DNA of 6,636 nt, from NCBI GenBank assembly GCA_029266795.1, contig JAQSWE010000147.1:1-6636 (forward strand). Direction: 5' to 3'. Source of the DNA: Alphaproteobacteria bacterium (GTDB taxonomy: Bacteria > Pseudomonadota > Alphaproteobacteria > Micavibrionales > UBA2020). Position numbers and translations under genes: made by a program. A model generated the notes under the pieces. That model made no database searches. It worked only from the letters and a program-made list of their open reading frames with translations, and had not been told where the DNA came from. This document shows, piece by piece, positions 1 to 6,079 of the stretch (position 1 is the stretch's first letter; every line of letters starts with the position of its first letter).

Positions 1-1316
1 TCAAGGCAGCGCGCGTAATCCATCTCGTCGGATTCCACGATGCCTGCAGCGGGGTTTTCCAGCGCCCATACCATGCCGGCCAGCACCGCTGATGTCACCT
101 GCATGCCCGTTGCGTTTTGATACGGGGCGAGCGCGCGCGCTTCCTCGATCGTCAGCTGCGAGCCGAACCAGTAGGCATTTTTCGCATGACCGTAGAGCAG
201 CACGCCCAGCTCGTCCGAGCCATCGACGATTTCCTTTTCGTCGAGGATGTGGAATTTTTCCTGCACATTGCCGGCGGCGCCGAACATTTCATCGACCGAC
301 AGCAGCGCGTCATTCGACGGGCGGTAGGCGTAATGGCAAGTGGGGCGGTATTCCGGCGTCTCGCCCGATCCGACGGTGAAGAAATCGGAAATCGAGATCG
401 CTTCGTTATGCGTGACCAGCAGCGCATATTGCGGCCCCGGCGTCGGGCACCAGCTGTGCAGGCGCGTGTTGGCACCGGGCTGCATCAGGTAAATCGCAGC
501 TTGGCAGCCTTTCGTATGCTTCACGGCGTTTTTCGGCAGCCATTTTTCATGCGTGCCCCAGCCAAGTTCGGCGGGCTGCATGCCTTCGGAGACGAAACCT
601 TCGACCGACCATGTATTGATGAATGTACCCATCGGCTTCGGGTTTTTGGAGCGTTGCGTATCGCGCTCGGCGATATGAATGCCTTTCACGCCCACCTTTT
701 GCATCAGCTTCGCCCAGTCTTCGCGGGACTTCGGCGCGGTGAAGTCGATCTTCATGTCGGTCGCAAGATTGACCAGCGCCTGTTTCACGAACCACGACAC
801 CATGCCGGGGTTTGCGCCGCAGCATGACAGCGCTGTTGCGCCGCCGGGATTGTTGCGGCGCTCCGCCAGCACCGCTTCGCGCAGTGCATAGTTGGAACGG
901 TCGCCCGTATCCAGATTTTCATCAAAATAGAAGCCGAGCCACGGTTCGACGACGGTGTCGACATACAGCACGTTCTTCTCGCGGCACAACTTCATAACAT
1001 CGAGCGACGAGACATCGACGGAAAGGTTGACGCAGAAGCCCTGTCCGTCACCGTCTGTCAGCAGCGGCGTCAGCAGTTCGCGATAGTTATCGGCGGTGAC
1101 ATGCGCCTTGATGTATTTGATGCCGCGGTCGTCGAGCAGTTTGCGGTTGGTGTCATCGGGGTCAATCACGACGAAACGTTTTCGGTCAAAGTCTATATGG
1201 CGTTCGAGGAGGGGGAGCGTACCGCGACCGATCGAGCCGAAGCCGATCATGACGATGGGGCCGGTAACGCGGCCGAGAATGCCCGAAGGGACTTTGAACG
1301 ATTTATTCGTTTCCAT
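1..1316 (-). CDS. hss: Homospermidine synthase, C-terminus cut by window edge
   Basis: This enzyme makes sym-homospermidine from putrescine (or putrescine and spermidine) using NAD+ as a prosthetic hydride carrier in the cytoplasm; homospermidine replaces spermidine in many alphaproteobacteria. The frame is open from an ATG at 1316 to the left edge, giving 438 residues; family members are about 470-480, so some 30-40 C-terminal residues lie outside. A Rossmann dinucleotide motif GFGSIG is at residues 25-30, followed by an acidic strand end VVIDP (49-53). VVEPWLGFYF (122-131) carries the glutamate matching the active-site Glu117 of the Blastochloris viridis enzyme, and NTWSVEGF (234-241) the Trp matching its Trp229 (both recalled from the literature). 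CCGANPGMVSWF (165-176), PTCHYAY and GVLLYGHAKNAYW are further family signatures. The only upstream Shine-Dalgarno-like GAGGT is about 13 bases from the ATG, which is long, but no other plausible start precedes the Rossmann motif. It follows tusA on the same strand after 151 bases. Confidence 0.96.
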   Translation of the reverse strand, partial: METNKSFKVPSGILGRVTGPIVMIGFGSIGRGTLPLLERHIDFDRKRFVVIDPDDTNRKLLDDRGIKYIKAHVTADNYRELLTPLLTDGDGQGFCVNLSVDVSSLDVMKLCREKNVLYVDTVVEPWLGFYFDENLDTGDRSNYALREAVLAERRNNPGGATALSCCGANPGMVSWFVKQALVNLATDMKIDFTAPKSREDWAKLMQKVGVKGIHIAERDTQRSKNPKPMGTFINTWSVEGFVSEGMQPAELGWGTHEKWLPKNAVKHTKGCQAAIYLMQPGANTRLHSWCPTPGPQYALLVTHNEAISISDFFTVGSGETPEYRPTCHYAYRPSNDALLSVDEMFGAAGNVQEKFHILDEKEIVDGSDELGVLLYGHAKNAYWFGSQLTIEEARALAPYQNATGMQVTSAVLAGMVWALENPAAGIVESDEMDYARCL

Positions 1317-1467
1317 GATTTATGCAGAGACCTCAATGCTGTGAAGGGGAAGTGCTTTGCCGCCGGAATGGTCAGGCAAGCGTTTTTCTTTTATAGAATA
1401 TGAAAAACTATTGCAACCCTTTAAATCAAGGGGTTAGCGAAGGTACTGAAAATAAAAGATATCGGGG
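1317..1467 (-). promoter_or_regulatory. AT-rich gap upstream of hss, possible promoter
   Basis: This 151-base gap between the end of tusA and the start of hss is visibly richer in A/T than its flanks and contains no gene. On the minus strand TTGCAA (1416-1411) is followed 15 bases later by TATAAA (1395-1390), a possible but short-spaced sigma70-type promoter that would let hss be expressed apart from the glycosyltransferase genes. An imperfect hairpin (1415-1435) overlaps the -35-like element. This is inference from motif likeness only; read-through from the upstream operon is also possible. Confidence 0.3.
1415..1435 (-). terminator. Weak hairpin after tusA, possible terminator
   Basis: On the minus strand AACCCCTT and AAAGGGTT pair around a GATTT loop, with five pairs, one C/A mismatch and two more pairs. 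A run of five T (in ATAGTTTTTC) begins about seven bases after the stem, too far for a canonical intrinsic terminator. It lies 33-53 bases past the tusA stop, a reasonable place for partial termination between the glycosyltransferase-tusA operon and hss. The stem is short and the call is weak. Confidence 0.2.
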
Positions 1468-1698
1468 TCAGATGGCGGTGCGGCGGCATTCCAGCGTGAC
1501 CTCCGTGAAGCCGTCATGTGATTCGATGGAGACCAGCCGGTGGCCGCTTTCGGCGCAGAAAAGCGGGAAATCTTTTTCCGCATTTGAATCCGTCACGCTG
1601 ACACGCAGCAGCGCGCCTGCGGGCAGCGACAGCAACACTTTGCGCGCCTTCAGCACGGGCAGGGGACAGATCAATCCACGCGCATCGAGCGTGTTCAT
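1468..1698 (-). CDS. TusA/SirA-family sulfurtransferase-like protein
   Basis: This 76-residue protein belongs to the TusA/SirA/YeeD family, small cytoplasmic carriers that hold sulfur as a persulfide and pass it on, for example to tRNA 2-thiouridine synthesis, molybdenum cofactor synthesis or sulfur oxidation. The family signature is at the N-terminus, LDARGLICPLPVLKARK (residues 4-20), with CPxP Cys11 as the persulfide-bearing residue. A second conserved block, DSNAEKDFPLFCAESGH (37-53), matches the usual DxxAxxDIxxFCxxxGH segment with Ile replaced by Phe. Length is normal for the family. The ATG overlaps the TGA of the upstream glycosyltransferase as ATGA, so it is probably translationally coupled; the upstream GGGTGG is a poor and very close ribosome site. 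No TusBCD, TusE, rhodanese or DsrE partner is visible, so its sulfur acceptor cannot be told and the symbol tusA would over-specify it. Confidence 0.92.
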   Translation of the reverse strand: MNTLDARGLICPLPVLKARKVLLSLPAGALLRVSVTDSNAEKDFPLFCAESGHRLVSIESHDGFTEVTLECRRTAI

Positions 1699-2618
1699 GC
1701 AACCACCCGCGGCTTGAAATTTTTCATGATGTCGTCGAGCGATATGTCGTTCAAATCATCCGACTGGATGATCGTCACCGCATCACCGACAGGCGCGGAC
1801 AGTTCGGGATGCGACGCGCCGGAAAACAGCGCGATGGTCGGGCAGCCCGACATGGCGATCAGGTGCGTCGGGCCGGTATCATTGCCCACCGCCGCCGCCG
1901 CGCCGCGCGCGAGCGTTGCGATATCATAGAGCGAGGTTTTGCCGGACAGATCGATAATGCCGGGGCCGGATTTCAGCACGCGCTCGATCACCTCCGCCTC
2001 CGCAGATGTGCCGAGCACGGCGACGTCGTAGCCTTGCTTGATAAGTTTAAATCCCAATGCCCCGTAACGGATCGCAGGCCAGCGTTTTTCCGGCCATGTG
2101 GGGGCCGAGCCGGGGACAAGCAGCACATACGGCTTTTTCAGGCCGAAAAATTCAACATCCGATTTCATCCATGACAAGTCGGGAATGGAGACATTCATGC
2201 CCAGCTCCGCCAGCATGGTTTTGTGGCGCGCGAAGGCATGCATCTGCCGCCAGTCGGGATTGGCGTAGAAATGCGACGCGCCCTTGATGACGCCCGACCA
2301 TTCCGGTTTTTTCAGCATCAACCGGTAATAAACGGCTGAGCGGTCATTCAACTGCAAATCATACACCCGGGTAAAATTGCCGCGATTGAGCATCTTGAAC
2401 AAATACAGCCAGCCCGCGACGTTGAAGGCCTTCGGGCGGCTGTCGACGATGATTTCGTTGAAATAGCCGGAGCGCTGCGCGATATCGACGAAAGGCCGCG
2501 TTGTCAGCAACGTGATATGCGCGTCTTTATGCGTGCGGCGAATAGCGGCCATCGACCCCAGCGCAAGGATGAAGTCGCCGAGGGCGCTAAGCTTGATGAC
2601 AAGAATACGCTGCGGCAT
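1695..2618 (-). CDS. Glycosyltransferase family 9 (heptosyltransferase-like)
   Basis: This 307-residue protein resembles GT9 enzymes such as WaaC/WaaF, which move heptose from ADP-heptose to LPS core at the inner face of the cytoplasmic membrane. The N-terminal Rossmann-like half opens with ILVIKLSALGDFILAL (residues 5-20), the family's K-x-S-xx-GD motif; Asp15 corresponds to the catalytic aspartate of WaaC. The C-terminal nucleotide-sugar half has VPGSAPTWPEKRWP (168-181) and the diagnostic GNDTGPTHLIA (245-255). There is no signal peptide or membrane span. It is slightly shorter than WaaF (about 350). The start ATG has AAGG ten bases upstream, overlapping the TAA of the GT4 gene, which ends seven bases before. 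The stop overlaps the tusA-like start. The sugar and acceptor cannot be read from sequence; heptose transfer is the family's commonest role, not a demonstrated one here. Confidence 0.92.
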   Translation of the reverse strand: MPQRILVIKLSALGDFILALGSMAAIRRTHKDAHITLLTTRPFVDIAQRSGYFNEIIVDSRPKAFNVAGWLYLFKMLNRGNFTRVYDLQLNDRSAVYYRLMLKKPEWSGVIKGASHFYANPDWRQMHAFARHKTMLAELGMNVSIPDLSWMKSDVEFFGLKKPYVLLVPGSAPTWPEKRWPAIRYGALGFKLIKQGYDVAVLGTSAEAEVIERVLKSGPGIIDLSGKTSLYDIATLARGAAAAVGNDTGPTHLIAMSGCPTIALFSGASHPELSAPVGDAVTIIQSDDLNDISLDDIMKNFKPRVVA

Positions 2619-2625
2619 TTGGCGT

Positions 2626-3870
2626 TTACCTTGCGGCGTTTGACACTTTCAGGGAAGGCGCGCCCTGCGCCTGCAACACACTTTGCCCCAGCACTTCGGC
2701 ATAGACATCCAGCGTCGCGCGGCACATTTGCTCGTTGGTGAAATGGGTTGCCACATGTTTCATGGCGGCGGTTGCTAGCATCGCACGGCCGCGGGCATCG
2801 AGGCTCATGGCTTCTTCCAATGCCTTCGTCATCGCAGGCACATCGGCGACGGGTACCAGCCAGCCGGTTTCATCGCGGACAATCGTTTCGCGCGCGCCGC
2901 CATGGTCGGTTGCGATGCAGGGGCGGCCCATGGCCTGTGCCTCGATCGGCACGCGGCCGAAGCCTTCGGGTACCAGCGACGGCACCGCGACGACGGTCGA
3001 GATCATGTAGGCCGCCGGCATATCGTCGCATTTCGTTTCGATTCGCACCTGCCCGGCCAGTTCCTTGGCCGAAATATAATCGTCCAATTCCTTGCGGTAG
3101 GATTCATTATTGATGTCGGAGCCAAGGAAGACGCAGAACACGTCGCGGCGCTTCAGCGCGGCGATGGCGTCCAGCAAATACATATGGCCTTTGATGCGGC
3201 TGATGCGCGCGGGGAGCAGGATGATGGATGCCCCTTCCGGCACGCGCAGCTGGCGCGATACGGCGACAAGGCGCTCCGGCGTCACGGAATTAGGGTGGAA
3301 ACGCTCGATCGCCACGCCGCGATGGATGACGCGGATGATATTGGGGTCGCATTGGTAGTTCTGTTCAAGGTAATCGGCGAGGAAATGCGACACCGCAATG
3401 ACGCGCTCGCCCTTGCAGATCGACGAGTTATAAAACTTCTTCAGTGCGCCGCCGTTCAGCTTATGCGCGGCATGGCAGCTGGTGACGAAGCGGGCAGTCG
3501 TGCCTTCGATGGCGCGCAGCGCGCTCCAGGCTGGCGCGCGGGAGCAGGCATGCACGACGCTGACATTGTGTTCTTTTATAATCCGCTTCAGCTTGCCGAT
3601 ATTGGTGTACATCGTGAAGGGGTTCTTGGAATTCACCGGCAGCTGGATATGAATACCCCCGACCTTGGTGATTTCATGGACGCGGCCACCGCCCGACGAC
3701 ACGACGATGGATTTGCCACCGGCGCGCATCACTGCCGCATTGATGTCGATCACCCCCTGCTCCACCCCGCCCGAATTGAGCGCGGGCAGCACCTGCATAA
3801 TCACCGGCGGCTGGCCTTTATCCACCAGCTGGCGGAAAGCGTGGCTGGCTGTATCCTTGGATTTAATCAT
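2626..3870 (-). CDS. Glycosyltransferase family 4 (GT-B fold)
   Basis: This 414-residue retaining GT-B glycosyltransferase probably transfers a sugar from a nucleotide donor to a lipid-linked oligosaccharide, LPS core or exopolysaccharide on the cytoplasmic side of the membrane. The N-terminal acceptor domain begins with VIMQVLPALNSGGVEQGV (23-40), containing the GGxE loop typical of GT4. The donor domain carries LPARISRIKGH (219-229), with Arg222 and Lys227 in the phosphate-binding positions, and PEGFGRVPIEAQAMGRP (301-317) with the EX7E pair Glu302/Glu310, followed by DHGGARETI. There is no signal peptide or evident membrane helix; binding is likely peripheral. The first 20 residues are polar and variable. 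AGGAA lies about 13 bases before the ATG, a long spacing, so the start is likely but not certain. It leads the minus-strand operon with the GT9 gene and is divergent from thrS. Substrate unknown. Confidence 0.92.
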   Translation of the reverse strand: MIKSKDTASHAFRQLVDKGQPPVIMQVLPALNSGGVEQGVIDINAAVMRAGGKSIVVSSGGGRVHEITKVGGIHIQLPVNSKNPFTMYTNIGKLKRIIKEHNVSVVHACSRAPAWSALRAIEGTTARFVTSCHAAHKLNGGALKKFYNSSICKGERVIAVSHFLADYLEQNYQCDPNIIRVIHRGVAIERFHPNSVTPERLVAVSRQLRVPEGASIILLPARISRIKGHMYLLDAIAALKRRDVFCVFLGSDINNESYRKELDDYISAKELAGQVRIETKCDDMPAAYMISTVVAVPSLVPEGFGRVPIEAQAMGRPCIATDHGGARETIVRDETGWLVPVADVPAMTKALEEAMSLDARGRAMLATAAMKHVATHFTNEQMCRATLDVYAEVLGQSVLQAQGAPSLKVSNAAR

Positions 3871-3908
3871 GATGCTGCGCTTATTCCTGAAAGGCGGGCA
3901 TTTGTGGC

Positions 3909-3942
3909 CGCGTTTTAATAGGTTTTACTCTTAAAATCCGCG
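3909..3942. repeat. Inverted repeat in the GT4 leader
   Basis: CGCGTTTTAA (3909-3918) is mirrored by TTAAAA-TC-CGCG (3931-3942), giving ten pairs with a two-base bulge and a 12-base loop. Read as minus-strand RNA it would form a hairpin in the untranslated leader of the GT4 gene, ending about 40 bases before its start codon. It could be an operator, an RNA structure or chance; it lacks a T-run directly after the stem on either strand, so it is not an intrinsic terminator. Confidence 0.4.
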
Positions 3943-3971
3943 TATTTCCAGCGAAATTGCGGGGTTTTCCC

Positions 3972-4008
3972 TTGACAGTTTCGGGGTCCAAGACGACATT
4001 ATTATACT
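3972..4008 (+). promoter_or_regulatory. Candidate thrS promoter
   Basis: A perfect TTGACA (3972-3977) lies 50-55 bases before the thrS ATG. Two -10-like hexamers follow: CATTAT (3997-4002) at 19-base spacing and TATACT (4003-4008) at 25. The first spacing is slightly long and the second too long for sigma70, so the true pairing is uncertain. Using TATACT alone, transcription would begin near 4014-4016 and leave a leader of only about 12-25 bases. Confidence 0.45.
4001..4006 (-). promoter_or_regulatory. Candidate -10 element for the GT4 operon
   Basis: On the minus strand these bases read TATAAT, the exact sigma70 -10 consensus. The hexamer 17 bases upstream reads CATTCA, a poor -35, and there is no TG extension. 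Transcription from it would leave a leader of about 120 bases containing the inverted repeat. It overlaps the plus-strand TATACT, so the two promoters could not be fully open at once if both are real. Confidence 0.3.
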
Positions 4009-4026
4009 GATTTGAACCACTTATGA

Positions 4027-5994
4027 ATGGATTTTGACATGCAGGCCGCAGCCACGAACGCATCACAGAAAGAACGCAAGCTCACGCTGCCCGACGGCAA
4101 GGCGCTGACCTTTGCGACCCCTGTGACGGGTTATGACGTGGCGAAATCCATCGGCGAAGGTCTTGCCAAGGCCGCGCTTGCCGCGAAGCTCAATGGCGAA
4201 GTGATCGACCTGCACCGCCCGCTATTCGCGGACGGCGCACTCGAAATCGTCACGCGCAAATCGGCCGACGCGCTCGACATCATCCGCCATGACGCGGCGC
4301 ATGTGATGGCGGAGGCTGTCCAGGAACTGTTCCCCGGCACGCAGGTCACCATCGGCCCCTCCATCGAAAACGGTTTCTATTACGACTTTGGCCGCGATAC
4401 CCCCTTCACGACCGACGATCTGGCGAAGATCGAGGCGAAAATGAAGGAAATCGTCGCGCGCAATGAAAGCTTCACGCGCGAGGAATGGCCGCGCGACGAG
4501 GCCATCCAGCATTTCGAAGGCATCGGCGAGAGATACAAGGCGGAGATCATCCGCGACCTTCCCGCAACCGAAACGATCAGCGTTTACAAGCAGGGCAAGT
4601 GGTACGACCTGTGCCGCGGCCCGCATCTGCCCGCAACCGGCGCGGTCGGCACGGCGTTCAAACTGATGAAAGTCGCCGGCGCCTATTGGCGCGGAGATTC
4701 CAAAAACGCCATGCTGCAGCGGATTTACGGCACGGCATGGCGCGACCAGAAAGAACTGGACGCGCATTTGCATATGCTGGAAGAAGCCGAAAAGCGCGAC
4801 CACCGCAAGATCGGCCGCGAAATGGACCTGTTCCACATGCAGGAAGAGGCGACCGGTTCGGTATTCTGGCACGACAAAGGCTACACGATCTGGCGCGCGC
4901 TGGAAAACTTCATCCGTGGCCGCATTCACCGCGCGGGCTATCAGGAGGTGAAAACGCCGCAGCTGTTCGATAGCTCGCTGTTCAAGGCATCGGGTCACTG
5001 GGATTTGTATGGCGACAACATGTTCAAGGTCGAAGCCAAAGCCGATGAAAAGGTTTTCGGCGTGAAACCGATGAACTGCCCCGCCCATGTGCAGATTTTT
5101 AACCAGGGCCTGAAATCCTACCGCGATCTGCCGATCCGCATGGCGGAATTCGGCTGCTGCCACCGCAATGAGCCCTCCGGCGCGATGCATGGCATCATGC
5201 GCGTGCGCCAGTTCACGCAGGACGACGCCCATATCTTCTGCCGCGCCGACCAGGTGGAGCAGGAAGCGCTTGATTACTTCAAGCTGCAGCTGGGCGTCTA
5301 TCGCGACCTCGGCTTTGACAAGATCAACGTGAAGCTCGCATTGCGCCCCGGCCCGAATGTGCGCCTCGGCTCCGACGAGGTCTGGGATCGCGCGGAAGAC
5401 GGCCTGCGCAATTCGCTCCGCGCCGCCGGTCTCGACTTCGAAGAACTGCCGGGCGAAGGCGCGTTCTATGGCCCGAAGGTGGAATTCCACCTGACCGACG
5501 CCATCGGCCGCACCTGGCAATGCGGGACGCTGCAGCTCGACTTCAACCTGCCGGAGCGCCTTGATGCGTCCTATATCGGGGAAGACAGCCACCGTCACCG
5601 CCCCGTGATGCTCCACCGCGCCATCCTCGGCTCTATGGAGCGGTTTATCGGCATCCTGATCGAGCACCATGCCGGCAAATTCCCCCTCTGGCTCGCGCCC
5701 GTGCAGGTCGTTGTGGCGACGATCACGTCGGATGCCGATGATTATGCGAAAGACGTGCAAAAACAGCTCGAAAAAGCCGGCATCCGCGTCAAAACCGACC
5801 TGCGGAACGAAAAGATCAACTATAAGATCCGCGAGCACAGCCTCGTGAAAGCCCCGCAGATCTGGGTGCTGGGAAAACGCGAGGCAGAGGAAGGCAAGGT
5901 CGCGATCCGGCGCTTGGGCTCGGATGCGCAAGAAGTCCTTGCACTTGCCGATGCAATCCGTAAAATCACCGAAGATTCAGCTGTGCCGCAATAA
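4027..5994 (+). CDS. thrS: Threonyl-tRNA synthetase
   Basis: ThrS attaches threonine to tRNA-Thr in the cytoplasm and hydrolyses mischarged Ser-tRNA-Thr. The 655-residue protein is near the usual 640-660. Domains in order: TGS (about 15-77); the editing domain with HxxxH at His88/His92 and Cys196/His200 (CRGPH), the metal-coordinating editing set; the class II catalytic core (about 255-555) with motif 2 at CCHRNEPSG (377-385) and motif 3 at GSMERFIG (535-542); and the anticodon-binding domain from about 557. Zinc ligands that recognise threonine are Cys351 (in MNCPAH), His402 and His530. All key residues are present, so it should be active. The first ATG (4027) has no Shine-Dalgarno; a second in-frame ATG at 4039 has GGA seven bases before it, so the native protein may be 651 residues. 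infC follows 85 bases later on the same strand. Confidence 0.98.
   Translation: MDFDMQAAATNASQKERKLTLPDGKALTFATPVTGYDVAKSIGEGLAKAALAAKLNGEVIDLHRPLFADGALEIVTRKSADALDIIRHDAAHVMAEAVQELFPGTQVTIGPSIENGFYYDFGRDTPFTTDDLAKIEAKMKEIVARNESFTREEWPRDEAIQHFEGIGERYKAEIIRDLPATETISVYKQGKWYDLCRGPHLPATGAVGTAFKLMKVAGAYWRGDSKNAMLQRIYGTAWRDQKELDAHLHMLEEAEKRDHRKIGREMDLFHMQEEATGSVFWHDKGYTIWRALENFIRGRIHRAGYQEVKTPQLFDSSLFKASGHWDLYGDNMFKVEAKADEKVFGVKPMNCPAHVQIFNQGLKSYRDLPIRMAEFGCCHRNEPSGAMHGIMRVRQFTQDDAHIFCRADQVEQEALDYFKLQLGVYRDLGFDKINVKLALRPGPNVRLGSDEVWDRAEDGLRNSLRAAGLDFEELPGEGAFYGPKVEFHLTDAIGRTWQCGTLQLDFNLPERLDASYIGEDSHRHRPVMLHRAILGSMERFIGILIEHHAGKFPLWLAPVQVVVATITSDADDYAKDVQKQLEKAGIRVKTDLRNEKINYKIREHSLVKAPQIWVLGKREAEEGKVAIRRLGSDAQEVLALADAIRKITEDSAVPQ
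4029..4031 (+). promoter_or_regulatory. Minimal Shine-Dalgarno favouring the second thrS ATG
   Basis: GGA here is followed by seven bases and then the in-frame ATG at 4039, while nothing purine-rich of this kind precedes the ATG at 4027. It is only three bases long, so it is weak support for the shorter start. Starting at 4039 removes only MDFD, ahead of a variable N-terminal tail, so protein conservation cannot decide. Confidence 0.3.
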
Positions 5995-6079
5995 CGGCTG
6001 ATTCTGCTTTATTTTCTGCGGTTTCTGACCGTGACGAAAAACAATTTTTTGCGTATGAACGATAACAGGAGAATGCCCC
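5995..6079 (+). promoter_or_regulatory. thrS-infC spacer with possible weak infC promoter
   Basis: The 85 bases between the thrS stop and the infC start are A/T-rich. GTGACG (6031-6036) and TATGAA (6054-6059) are 17 bases apart and each matches four of six consensus positions, so a weak infC-specific promoter is possible, starting just at the ribosome binding site. A short stem CGGT/ACCG (6019-6031) lies well before the T-run at 6045-6050 and does not make a convincing terminator. Cotranscription with thrS, as in other proteobacteria, is the default reading. Confidence 0.25.
6067..6071 (+). promoter_or_regulatory. Shine-Dalgarno of infC
   Basis: AGGAG is the strongest ribosome binding site in the window. 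It lies eight bases before the ATC at 6080, the normal distance. The ATG at 6073 is only one base from it and is out of frame with infC, so it is too close to be the start this site serves. The site therefore fixes the infC start at the non-standard ATC codon. Confidence 0.85.

Larger units (their letters stand above)
3871..4026. promoter_or_regulatory. Divergent promoter region between GT4 gene and thrS
   Basis: These 156 bases separate two genes transcribed away from each other, so both operons must be started from here or nearby. The region is more A/T-rich than the flanking genes. It holds a consensus TTGACA on the plus strand, a TATACT on the plus strand and a TATAAT on the minus strand that share bases 4003-4006, and an inverted repeat nearer the GT4 gene. 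No T-box features are evident, and the space left before the thrS start is too short for the long tRNA-like operator known upstream of E. coli thrS. Confidence 0.55.

Noticed and set aside
117..827. 236-codon open frame on the plus strand opposite hss
   Set aside because: The minus strand encodes homospermidine synthase with conserved motifs throughout; this frame is its antisense shadow.
2902..3918. 338-codon open frame on the plus strand opposite the GT4 gene
   Set aside because: It mirrors a clear GT4 coding sequence and its translation is rich in His, Arg and Asp with no family motif, typical of a shadow frame.
4222..5931. 569-codon open frame on the minus strand opposite thrS
   Set aside because: It is antisense to a complete ThrS with all catalytic motifs; the frame is open because of G/C-rich third positions, and its translation is low-complexity with no recognisable motif.
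6019..6050. Possible terminator between thrS and infC (CGGT/ACCG stem, later T-run)
   Set aside because: The stem has only four Watson-Crick pairs and the T-run starts 13 bases after it, so it does not fit an intrinsic terminator and would oppose the usual thrS-infC cotranscription.
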